Assembly: GCA_030628155.1 (NCBI GenBank)
Contig: DAOVRL010000023.1
Coordinates: forward strand, 1-34,985
Length of the DNA: 34,985 bases
Reading direction: 5' to 3'
Source: DAOVRL01 sp023128595
Lineage (GTDB): Bacteria; Planctomycetota; Phycisphaerae; Sedimentisphaerales; Anaerobacaceae
The translations under genes were made by a program, and so were the position numbers. Position 1 is the stretch's first letter. Each line of letters opens with the position of its first letter. This document shows positions 24,616-32,334 of this stretch, piece by piece. A model generated the notes under the pieces. That model had not been told where the DNA came from. It saw only the letters and a list, made by a program, of their open reading frames with translations, and did not search any database.

Positions 24616-27336
24616 ATGTTGACTGCAAAGCAAATCAGAACCGGCTTCATCGATTTCTTCAAGGACAAGGGCCACGACTTTGTCCCCAGCTCGCCAATAG
24701 TCCCCATCGGCGACGAGACGCTGCTCTTTGCCAACGCGGGAATGAACCAGTTCAAGGATATATTTCTGGGTCTGACGGCCCCGGAGTCTCCGCGGGCGGT
24801 CAACAGCCAGAAATGCCTGCGGGTGAGCGGCAAACACAACGACCTCGAGGAAGTCGGCAAAGACACCTACCACCACACGTTTTTTGAGATGTTAGGCAAC
24901 TGGTCGTTCGACGACTACTTCAAGGCCGAGGCAATCGAGTGGGCCTGGGAGCTGCTCACGAAGGTCTGGGGCATTGAGCCGGACCGCTTGTGGGCGACGG
25001 TCTTTGGCGGCGACCAGGCCGACGGCCTTCCAAGAGATGACGAGGCCACCCGGCTTTGGACCAAAGTCACGTCGATATCCGCCGACCATGTTTTGGCCTT
25101 CGGCAAAAAGGACAACTTCTGGGAGATGGGCCAGACCGGGCCTTGTGGGCCCTGCAGCGAAATACACATTGACCTTGGGCCTGGCGCCTGCGATATGAAG
25201 AATGTCCCGGGCCACAAGTGCAGCGTCAACGCCGGCTGTGCGAGATATATCGAGCTGTGGAATCTCGTTTTCATCCAATTCAATCGCCAGAGCGGCGGTG
25301 AGCTTCTGCCGTTATCGGCCAAATATGTTGACACCGGTGCGGGCCTCGAAAGATTCGTCGCTGTGCTGCAGAACAAACCGAGCAACTACGATACCGACCT
25401 GTTTATGCCCATAATCGGTCGCACCGGCCGGATAATCGGCCACAAATACACCTCAAAGCTCGCCAATAAAACCGATAATGCCTTTCGGGTAATCGCCGAC
25501 CATATTCGTGCGGTGACCTTCGCGATAACCGACGGCGCGACGCCCTCCAACGAAGGCCGCGGATATGTGATTCGCAGGATACTCCGCCGGGCCTCGAGGT
25601 TCGGCAGGGAGCTGGGAATGCACGAGCCGTTTATTTACAAACTCGTGCCAGTGGTCGTTGACTGCCTCGGTGATGCCTTCGGCGAAATAAAGGCGAGGGC
25701 GGACTACGTCGCGACCGTTATCGAATCCGAGGAGGCAAGCTTCGGCAGAACGCTCGACAGGGGGATCGAAATCTTCACCGATGCCGCCAAACGCGCCGTC
25801 AAAAGCAAGGAAGCCAGCATCAGCGGCGAGGACGCCTTCCAGCTTTACGACACTTACGGCTTCCCGCTCGATCTGACCCAGCTTATGGCCCAGGAGCGAG
25901 GCCTGAAAGTCGATACCGAGAAATTCAACGAATTGATGGAGGCCCAGCGTCAGCGGGCGCGTGCGGCCCAGAAAAGCGATTCTTTGATCACGACGCTGGC
26001 CGACACCGAGCTGCCCGCGACCGAAGATATGCACAAGTATCATACCGACAGTTGTGACAGCAAAATCCTCGGCTGGATCGACGACGGCGGTTTCAACGAC
26101 GCCGGGCGGATTGAGACCGATGCGGAGGTCGGAATCGTTCTCGATAAGACCTGCTTCTATGCAGAGGCCGGCGGACAGGTCGGCGATTGCGGCGTTATCG
26201 AATCCGACGGTGGGCAGTTTGTTGTCGAGGGCACTACGAAAATAGCCAACAGCGTGGTCCACCGTGGCAAAGTTACCGCCGGGGCGTTCGCCGTCGGTCA
26301 AGATATAAAGGCCTGCGTCAGCAAAGACAGGAACTCGATAAAGAAGAACCATACCGCCACGCACCTGCTCCAGTGGGCGCTGCGGAAGGCGCTCGGCGAT
26401 TCGGTGGCCCAGCAGGGAAGCTACGTCGGCCCGGACTACCTGAGATTCGACTTCACCTATCCCAAAGCGCCCACCGCTGATGAACTCAAAAAGGTTGAAA
26501 ATCTGGTCAGAGAGAAAATCGCAGCCGATGCCGCTGTAACTTCCGCGGTAATGTCCAGGGACCGGGCCGAGCAGCTTGGTGCAATGGCGCTGTTCGGCGA
26601 AAAGTACGGAAACGAGGTCCGCGTGGTCTGCCTCGGCGCCGACGACCAAGACCAAATCTCTCAGGCATTCAGCCGGGAGTTCTGCGGCGGCACCCACGTT
26701 GGGAGGCTCGGCTCCATCGGCGGCTTCAAGATCGTCAAGGAAGAGAGCATCTCCGCCGGCGTTCGCAGAATTACCGCCCTGACAGGCGCCGGCCTAAGCG
26801 TTTATCTCGAAAAGGCAGGCGGCATCGTCGACGAGCTCTCAGCAATGCTCAAGGTCCCATCCGAGGCATTAGTCGAGAGAATCACCCGGCTCTTACAGGA
26901 CAACAAGAAGCTCGCCAAGGAGCTAAGATCCGCCGCCCGCCTCTCCGGCTCCGATGCTATGGCCGAGGCAAAGCAGCTCCTCAAACGCTGTGAGAAGCTG
27001 GGCGAAGCACACATAATCATTGGCCCGGTCGCGACAACTTCCGTTGAGCAGGCAAGAGAAGCCGTAGATATGCTCAAGAAGAAGGCAAAATCCGCCGCCG
27101 TTGTTCTGGGTTTCGAGGATGAAGGTAAAGCAACGCTCCTGGTTGGTCTCACAGATGACCTGGTCAAGAAAGGCCTCAAGGCCGGTGACATCGTCAAACA
27201 AATCGCCCCCATAATTGACGGCGGCGGCGGCGGACGACCGCAAATGGCCCAGGCCGGCGGCACGAATCCCCGCAAAATCGGCGATGCCCTCACCAAGGCC
27301 GCGGAAATAATAAAAGACAAGCTCGCAAACACATAG
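24616..27336 (+). CDS. alaS: Alanyl-tRNA synthetase
   Basis: Charges tRNA-Ala. The 906-residue class II enzyme has the full family order: N-terminal catalytic domain (SSPIVPIGDETLLFANAGMNQF, QKCLRVSGKHNDLEEVG, HHTFFEMLGNWSFDDYFK, GPCGPCSEIH), tRNA recognition, the editing domain with zinc ligands in NHTATHLLQ and FCGGTHVGR, and the C-Ala domain ending GGGGGRPQMAQAGG. A notable HKCSVNAGCARYIELWNLVF segment holds two Cys around residues 201-209. The start has a weak upstream purine run. recA-alaS neighbourhood is conserved in many bacteria. Confidence 0.98.
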   Translation: MLTAKQIRTGFIDFFKDKGHDFVPSSPIVPIGDETLLFANAGMNQFKDIFLGLTAPESPRAVNSQKCLRVSGKHNDLEEVGKDTYHHTFFEMLGNWSFDDYFKAEAIEWAWELLTKVWGIEPDRLWATVFGGDQADGLPRDDEATRLWTKVTSISADHVLAFGKKDNFWEMGQTGPCGPCSEIHIDLGPGACDMKNVPGHKCSVNAGCARYIELWNLVFIQFNRQSGGELLPLSAKYVDTGAGLERFVAVLQNKPSNYDTDLFMPIIGRTGRIIGHKYTSKLANKTDNAFRVIADHIRAVTFAITDGATPSNEGRGYVIRRILRRASRFGRELGMHEPFIYKLVPVVVDCLGDAFGEIKARADYVATVIESEEASFGRTLDRGIEIFTDAAKRAVKSKEASISGEDAFQLYDTYGFPLDLTQLMAQERGLKVDTEKFNELMEAQRQRARAAQKSDSLITTLADTELPATEDMHKYHTDSCDSKILGWIDDGGFNDAGRIETDAEVGIVLDKTCFYAEAGGQVGDCGVIESDGGQFVVEGTTKIANSVVHRGKVTAGAFAVGQDIKACVSKDRNSIKKNHTATHLLQWALRKALGDSVAQQGSYVGPDYLRFDFTYPKAPTADELKKVENLVREKIAADAAVTSAVMSRDRAEQLGAMALFGEKYGNEVRVVCLGADDQDQISQAFSREFCGGTHVGRLGSIGGFKIVKEESISAGVRRITALTGAGLSVYLEKAGGIVDELSAMLKVPSEALVERITRLLQDNKKLAKELRSAARLSGSDAMAEAKQLLKRCEKLGEAHIIIGPVATTSVEQAREAVDMLKKKAKSAAVVLGFEDEGKATLLVGLTDDLVKKGLKAGDIVKQIAPIIDGGGGGRPQMAQAGGTNPRKIGDALTKAAEIIKDKLANT

Positions 27337-27376
27337 GCACTTGGGTGCAATTTCAAATTGCTGGAAGGGGATCGAG

Positions 27377-28105
27377 GTGAAAATACTTGAGGATCCTCCG
27401 TTAGAGGTCGAAAGTAAGCTGCCTTGGTTTGTTGAGGTGTTGGTGTATCCGGCGAGCATGCACGGGCTGATACAAATCGGCATTTTCGTTGTCGCGTATT
27501 TGGTGGTGGATTTGACTCAGCCGATTATGTTTGCCGTGTTCCGCCATTACGGCCAGGTGGTGGTTCTGGGGCTTCGCATTCTGCTTGTCGGCTATGTTAC
27601 ATTTTACTTCGGCTATTGCATTTACGACAGTTCCAGGGGCGGTCGCCGTGCGCCGAATATTGCCGTTCACCACGTTCCCGATAAGGGAGACTTCGTTTCG
27701 CAAATAGGGCTTATACTTGGCTGCGTGGCCGTATGTTTTTGGCCGGCGGGCCTCTACTACGGCTTTACCGAGCGGACTGGTTCGGCTTTCTGGCTGCTAA
27801 CGGCCTGCGGCGGCTTTTTCTTTCCAATGGCGCTATTGGCGGGCATCTTGTTCGATGCAACCCACGCACTGAACCCGATATTCATAGTCGTCTCGATACT
27901 GAGGACCTTTTTTGCATATTGGGCCTTGATCTTGTCGTTTTGTGTCTTTGCCGGCCTGGTCGCCGCGGTTTTCTGGATTCTGCGTCATATACCGATCCTT
28001 AGCTTCGTTTCGAGCGCGGTCGGGCTTTATCTGCTGCTCGTCGCCGCCCATCTGTTAGGCAGGTTTTACTGGTGGAATAAATATAAACTCAACTGGGGCC
28101 TGTAA
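27377..28105 (+). CDS. Planctomycete-type multi-pass membrane protein, paralogue 1
   Basis: A 242-residue integral membrane protein with about six hydrophobic segments. I recognise no known family. It shares clear stretches with the next gene: KLPW-x-V-x-x-x-x-YP near the start, FPM-A/G-LLA, LNPIF, and LLLVA-A/G-HLLGRFY near the end, finishing K-L-N-W-x-L; the two are paralogues. GTG 27377 is preferred, with AAGGGG 6 nt upstream; a TTG at 27341 would lie just after the alaS stop. It lacks the zinc-ribbon N-terminus of its partner. Function unknown. Confidence 0.75.
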   Translation: MKILEDPPLEVESKLPWFVEVLVYPASMHGLIQIGIFVVAYLVVDLTQPIMFAVFRHYGQVVVLGLRILLVGYVTFYFGYCIYDSSRGGRRAPNIAVHHVPDKGDFVSQIGLILGCVAVCFWPAGLYYGFTERTGSAFWLLTACGGFFFPMALLAGILFDATHALNPIFIVVSILRTFFAYWALILSFCVFAGLVAAVFWILRHIPILSFVSSAVGLYLLLVAAHLLGRFYWWNKYKLNWGL

Positions 28106-28182
28106 CCGATAGTTATGCAGGGCCCCGGCCGGCAATTTTGCTTGAAGAAATTCAGCTCCTCTGCGTCTTGTTTATTGAGACG

Positions 28183-28196
28183 AGTTTTGCAAAACT
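28183..28196. repeat. 14-bp perfect palindrome
   Basis: AGTTTTGCAAAACT lies in the 165-bp gap between the two paralogous membrane protein genes. It could be an operator for the second gene, whose start is 75 bp downstream; nothing else supports this. The rest of 28106-28270 shows no gene. Confidence 0.35.
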
Positions 28197-28270
28197 GCAG
28201 GTTAGGCCTGTATTGTTGAAGAAAATCCCAGGAAGGCGAAACCGCGGTGACGGCGGACGCGGGAGACATT

Positions 28271-29287
28271 ATGATTAGGTTTAGCTGCGAGAAATGTGGC
28301 CAGAAGTTCAAGGTGCCCAAAAGCCGTGCAGGCAAAAAGGGCACGTGCCCAAAATGCAAAAACGTAATCATAGTCCCGGCAATCGGGGTCGCAAATCAAC
28401 TTCCGGCCCAAGACCCCCCACCCGAACAAGCGCAAGTCCCCGAAGAATCACCTTATGACCCGGTTTTGCTGGATGTTCCCCAAAAACCCGAGACTGCAAC
28501 TGAACCGCAGGGCCAATACGCCGAGACCGACTCCCTTATGCCGGATGCACAGACACCTTTACTGGGATACCGAAAGTCCGAACCCGAATCGCCGCCCGAG
28601 CGAAAACTCCCCTGGCTCGTCGACATCTTTCTTTATCCGACCAGCCTGCTGTCCTTGGTGATTCTTGTACTTTGCCTGACGGTGCCTCCCATAGTTCGCA
28701 TTATGCTACTGGCAACCGGGACGTTCATCCTGATATTCTTTTGGTTTGGCTGGATTATAGTCATACTACTCTACGTTTATACGTTCTGGTACTTCTCTAC
28801 AAGTGTTCGTCAGAGCGCCGAGGGCCAACTGCGCGCGCCGAATGCGGTTACCGACACACCGGGCCTGTGGGAGGTGTTCTGGCAAACCTTGAGAGCAATC
28901 ATTTGTTTGCTGTTCTTCTTCCTGCCGATGATGATCTATTTAGGGCGCACAAGAACATTCGACACAATCTTCTGGTTACTCCTCGGCGTTGGGGTCTTCC
29001 TGTTTCCAATGGGCCTATTGGCTGTAACCGTTCTCGATTCCTTCTCCGGCCTCAATCCCATCTTCGTGATCGGCTCGATACTCAGTACTCTGCCTGCGTA
29101 CTGCCCGCTGGTCGTTATCTACTTCGGCCTCGGCTGGCTGCTCACCAAAATAGGGCCTTTGTGGAAGGAACAGCGAGTCCTGGCTTACGCGTCAATTGCA
29201 GGATTCGTCTATCTGTTGCTGGTGGCCGGTCATCTCTTGGGCAGGTTCTACTTCCGTTATGAGGAAAAGCTCAACTGGGACCTTTGA
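28271..29287 (+). CDS. Multi-pass membrane protein with N-terminal zinc ribbon, paralogue 2
   Basis: A 338-residue protein. Residues 1-35 form a zinc ribbon: F-S-C-E-K-C-G-Q-K-F, then G-T-C-P-K-C-K (two C-x2-C knuckles), the kind often found at the start of planctomycete membrane and GYF-like proteins. A Pro/Glu-rich linker to about residue 110 is followed by a membrane domain with about six helices matching the preceding gene (FPMGLLA, LNPIF, YLLLVAGHLLGRFY). ATG 28271 has GGGAG 5 nt upstream; GTG 28247 is an alternative. Probably arose by tandem duplication with gain or loss of the ribbon. Function unknown. Confidence 0.78.
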   Translation: MIRFSCEKCGQKFKVPKSRAGKKGTCPKCKNVIIVPAIGVANQLPAQDPPPEQAQVPEESPYDPVLLDVPQKPETATEPQGQYAETDSLMPDAQTPLLGYRKSEPESPPERKLPWLVDIFLYPTSLLSLVILVLCLTVPPIVRIMLLATGTFILIFFWFGWIIVILLYVYTFWYFSTSVRQSAEGQLRAPNAVTDTPGLWEVFWQTLRAIICLLFFFLPMMIYLGRTRTFDTIFWLLLGVGVFLFPMGLLAVTVLDSFSGLNPIFVIGSILSTLPAYCPLVVIYFGLGWLLTKIGPLWKEQRVLAYASIAGFVYLLLVAGHLLGRFYFRYEEKLNWDL

Positions 29288-29304
29288 TAGGTGAGCAGGT
29301 GCGC

Positions 29305-30612
29305 TTAGCTTTGCTGCCTTATCCTGACGCTCTTTGCGTGCGCATCCAGCCCTTCGACCTCCGCTAAGCGAATAATATCCTCCGCGCTTTCGGCCAACTG
29401 CTCCTTGCTGTACTCGATAATGCTCGTTGATTTGATGAAATCATTGGCACTTAATGCGCTGAAGAATTTTGCCGTCATCCCTGTGGGTAGTGTATGGCTC
29501 GGTCCAGCCCAGTAGTCCCCGACCGCCACCGGACTGTACTCACCAATAAAAATCGCACCGGCGTTCTGAATCTGTTCGGCGACTTCCTTGCTTTTTTCGC
29601 CACATTGAATCTGCAAGTGTTCTGATGCAAATTCATTTGCCCATTCAATAATCCCGGCCATATCATCAAAGACAACGATTCCGCCAAACTTCGTTACGCA
29701 TTCGATTGTCTCTCTGGCTCTGTCTAACTGTGATGCCTGAGCCTTGAGTTCTTTAAGGACTTTCTTGGCGAATCCCTGTGAGTCCGTGAACAAAATAGCA
29801 CTGCCCGGTGCGTGCTCTGCCTGGCTCAGCATGTCCGCCGCCACCCAGGCGGGATTCGCCTTGTCGTTTGCAATTATCAAGACCTCACTTGGACCGGCTA
29901 CAGAGTCAATATCAACCGCCCCAAAGACCTCTCGCTTTGCCATCTGCACCCATTGGTTACCTGGACCTACAATCTTATAAACCTTTCTTACCGTATCCGT
30001 TCCGCGTGCCAAGGCCGCTACTGCTTGCGCGCCACCGATCCGATACACTTCTTCAATTCCCAATTCCCTGCAGACCGCTAAAATTACCGGATGAATACTG
30101 CCTTCACATCTTGGTGGTGAAACCACAACGATCTCCTTGACTCCGGCCACCTGAGCGGGAACCGCCGTCATAATCACAGTTGAAGGCAGCGGTGCCGATG
30201 CCCCCGGAACACAAATGCCTATCCTTTCTATTGGCGTGTATTTTATTCCGAAGTGTTCAGACTTATCACCAATGAAGATTTCTTCTTGATAGCTTCGGAT
30301 ATTCTCAATTGCGTTACGAAGAGACTTCAGAAGATCTTTATCGATTCTTTTGCGGGCTTGCTCTAAATCCTCTTTAGAGACACGGAACTGCCCAGGTGAC
30401 AGCTTAACTCCGTCGAACTTTTCCGTATATTCTGCTACAGCCTCATCTCCACGTTTCATAACGTCTTTAACAATATCTCTTAGCTGCTCATTTTCTTTGC
30501 TGTCTATCCTAAATCTTGCAGCGTGTACTACCGCAAAGCGAAGTTTACCGAGCATCTTTTCAAATTCAGGCTCGCCTGATGAAATCAGGATTTGGTCGAA
30601 CTCGTGGCTCAC
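29305..30612 (-). CDS. hisD: Histidinol dehydrogenase
   Basis: Catalyses the last two steps of histidine synthesis, oxidising histidinol to histidine with two NAD. The 435-residue protein has normal family length and motifs: VPGASAPLPSTVIM, YRIGGAQAVAALA, KIVGPGNQWVQMAK, DSVAGPSEVLIIAN, QAEHAPGS (zinc ligands Gln and His), NEFASEHLQI (catalytic Glu and His) and AGPSHTLPTG. It starts with GTG; AGGGA lies 7 nt upstream. No other his genes are present nearby. A triple CTCTGTG repeat lies in its leader region. Confidence 0.97.
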   Translation of the reverse strand: MSHEFDQILISSGEPEFEKMLGKLRFAVVHAARFRIDSKENEQLRDIVKDVMKRGDEAVAEYTEKFDGVKLSPGQFRVSKEDLEQARKRIDKDLLKSLRNAIENIRSYQEEIFIGDKSEHFGIKYTPIERIGICVPGASAPLPSTVIMTAVPAQVAGVKEIVVVSPPRCEGSIHPVILAVCRELGIEEVYRIGGAQAVAALARGTDTVRKVYKIVGPGNQWVQMAKREVFGAVDIDSVAGPSEVLIIANDKANPAWVAADMLSQAEHAPGSAILFTDSQGFAKKVLKELKAQASQLDRARETIECVTKFGGIVVFDDMAGIIEWANEFASEHLQIQCGEKSKEVAEQIQNAGAIFIGEYSPVAVGDYWAGPSHTLPTGMTAKFFSALSANDFIKSTSIIEYSKEQLAESAEDIIRLAEVEGLDAHAKSVRIRQQS

Positions 30613-30636
30613 AGTTTTTCCCTTGTCTTTTTGGTC

Positions 30637-30663
30637 TCTCTGTGTCCTCTGTGCTCTCTGTGG
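30637..30663. repeat. Three tandem 9-bp CTCTGTG units
   Basis: TCTCTGTGT, CCTCTGTGC and TCTCTGTGG follow each other without a gap, sharing YCTCTGTGN. They lie between hisD (starting 30612, minus strand) and the stop of the secreted protein gene at 30678. Short CTCTGTG repeats of this sort occur between genes in several environmental genomes. Role unknown. Confidence 0.6.
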
Positions 30664-30677
30664 CTGATTCTGTTTTT

Positions 30678-31796
30678 TTATCTTCCGAAGTTACCGTGGC
30701 TGTAGGTGCGCGTGGCCTTTTGCAGCAGAAGATACTCTTTGCCTTTATACTTGGTCTTTATCCCGGCTATTTTGAATCGCGGCCGGTTCAACTCGGCTAT
30801 TTGCCTTGCCTCGGTCAGCTCGAGCACCTCGCACGGCAGCAACCGCAGCGAGACTTCCTGCACGCTCAGCCCAAGGGCATCCAAAACAAACACAAGCCGA
30901 CTATCATCCTGCTTGAGAAGGACCGCCGTCCTGTCGGCCAGCATCGAATCCAGCTTCATTGCAGGCCTCTTAGCCGGCTCCGGTTTCTTGTCGGGCTTCT
31001 TTTCAGTTTTCTTCGCCGCCGGCGAATCTTCCTTGCCGTCTTTTTCAGGTTTCTTTTCGGGTTTTTTAGCCGGGGGCGCATCCTTTTGGTCTTTCTCTTG
31101 TGATTTCAGCCTCGGCGTTATCTTCCTGGGCACGATGACCTTCCTCGACTTGAGCTTATCCAATACCTCTTTCGGTATCTCCAGCACACCGTTCGGGTCG
31201 GCCAAAGCCCGTCGCAGCGCCTCCTCGTCCGCTGATGTTGGCTTAGTAGGCTTAGCCTGCTGCTCCGGCGGTTCGTTTAGCTCTTCGGGCTCTTTTTGTA
31301 CCTCCGCCTCCTCGGGCTCGTTTGGTTCCGGGCCCTCCTTGCGTACTTCAGGCTCTTCCGGTTCGTTCGGCTCTACCGCTTCTTCAGGCTCGGCCGGCAG
31401 CATCTCGACGACGGGCAGGAAATAGTCCGGGAATATGTAGTTGGCGCCCTTATACTTTGTTATTCTGCCCCAGAGCCTGTACGTGCCGTCAGGATGCTCT
31501 CCGACATCGGCGATGATCTTTTCGAGGGCCGTTGACGGCAAGAGCTGGAGCTTCGTCCCGGCTTTGACCAGGCCCCTGTAATCGTTTACGTCGGAGGCGA
31601 GCTCGAACAGCCATACCTCGTCCTGCTCAAACTTGATATATTCGCTTTGGCTCCCTCCCTTGAGCGTGCTGACCTTCCCCTCGATACCCATTAGAGCAAA
31701 ACCATCCCGCAGCAGACCCTGTCCGCCCGTACCTGCTCCAAGCGCAGAAATGCCGACGAAGAGTACCAGTATTAAAGTCGGTGGTTTGTTGTTCAT
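30678..31796 (-). CDS. Secreted protein with Pro/Glu and Lys/Pro repeats
   Basis: A 372-residue exported protein. Residues 1-22 form a Sec signal (MNNK, then a hydrophobic LILVLFVGISALGAG core). Residues 35-135 form a globular domain I do not recognise (VWLFEL, then YRLWGRITKYKGANYIFPDYF). About 135-190 are EPNEPEE-type repeats and 225-290 Lys/Pro/Glu repeats, both expected to be disordered. The last 90 residues form a second domain that again contains I-x-x-KYKGKEYLLL, echoing the KYKGANYIF segment of the first, so the two may be related halves. The ATG at 31796 is 1 bp after the stop of the LOG gene, suggesting translational coupling; a start at 31826 would overlap that gene. Confidence 0.75.
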   Translation of the reverse strand: MNNKPPTLILVLFVGISALGAGTGGQGLLRDGFALMGIEGKVSTLKGGSQSEYIKFEQDEVWLFELASDVNDYRGLVKAGTKLQLLPSTALEKIIADVGEHPDGTYRLWGRITKYKGANYIFPDYFLPVVEMLPAEPEEAVEPNEPEEPEVRKEGPEPNEPEEAEVQKEPEELNEPPEQQAKPTKPTSADEEALRRALADPNGVLEIPKEVLDKLKSRKVIVPRKITPRLKSQEKDQKDAPPAKKPEKKPEKDGKEDSPAAKKTEKKPDKKPEPAKRPAMKLDSMLADRTAVLLKQDDSRLVFVLDALGLSVQEVSLRLLPCEVLELTEARQIAELNRPRFKIAGIKTKYKGKEYLLLQKATRTYSHGNFGR

Positions 31797-31797
31797 C

Positions 31798-32334
31798 TTA
31801 TCGGCTATGTGCGTCCCATTTATCAATAATCAATTCAACGGCCTGTTCCGGCCCACCTGCCTGTTTTATGGACCGCATGCTCTCGGCATCGTCGCTCGCC
31901 ACCACCTCGAGAAGCGGCTTCCAGAACTCGCCTACGAGTATAATCGGTTTGCTCGGCTCAAGGAAGCCCTTGTTTTTCAATTCCCAGATCTTTGCCAGCT
32001 CCAGCAGTGTTCCCGTTCCGCCGGGCAGCACAACGTATCCGGCCCCGAGCTTTATCAGCGTGTCGAGCCGCTCGTCCAGCGATTGAGTAACAATCTCCCG
32101 GCTGACATATTCGTTCGCCGTGCCCTTGAAAGCCGAGCACGTAACCCCGATAATTTGGCCACCGGCTCCGAAGGCGCCTTTGGCCGCAGCTAACATCGTA
32201 CCTCCATAGCCGCCGTTGGCGATGGTAAAACCCGCCTCGGCCAGCAGCTTGCCCGTCCTCTCGGCCAGATCAAATACGGAATCACCCGCCCTGGCCCTGC
32301 CTGTTCCGAAGACAGTTATTATTCGCTCATTCAT
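31798..32334 (-). CDS. LOG-family (TIGR00730-like) Rossmann-fold protein
   Basis: A 178-residue protein of the LOG/lysine-decarboxylase-like family. It has a Rossmann start (ITVFGTGRA), GGYGGTM, and PGGTGTLLEL (104-113), the PGGxGTxxE nucleotide-binding signature. Relatives release nucleobases from nucleotide monophosphates (cytokinin-activating phosphoribohydrolases) or bind molybdopterin; the exact substrate is not certain. Its start overlaps the aconitase stop by 8 bp and its stop is 1 bp before the secreted-protein gene, so the three form one coupled operon. Confidence 0.88.
   Translation of the reverse strand: MNERIITVFGTGRARAGDSVFDLAERTGKLLAEAGFTIANGGYGGTMLAAAKGAFGAGGQIIGVTCSAFKGTANEYVSREIVTQSLDERLDTLIKLGAGYVVLPGGTGTLLELAKIWELKNKGFLEPSKPIILVGEFWKPLLEVVASDDAESMRSIKQAGGPEQAVELIIDKWDAHSR

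Noticed and set aside
25453..26697. A 414-codon minus-strand frame opposite alaS
   Set aside because: Same reason: alaS is complete and conserved on the plus strand.
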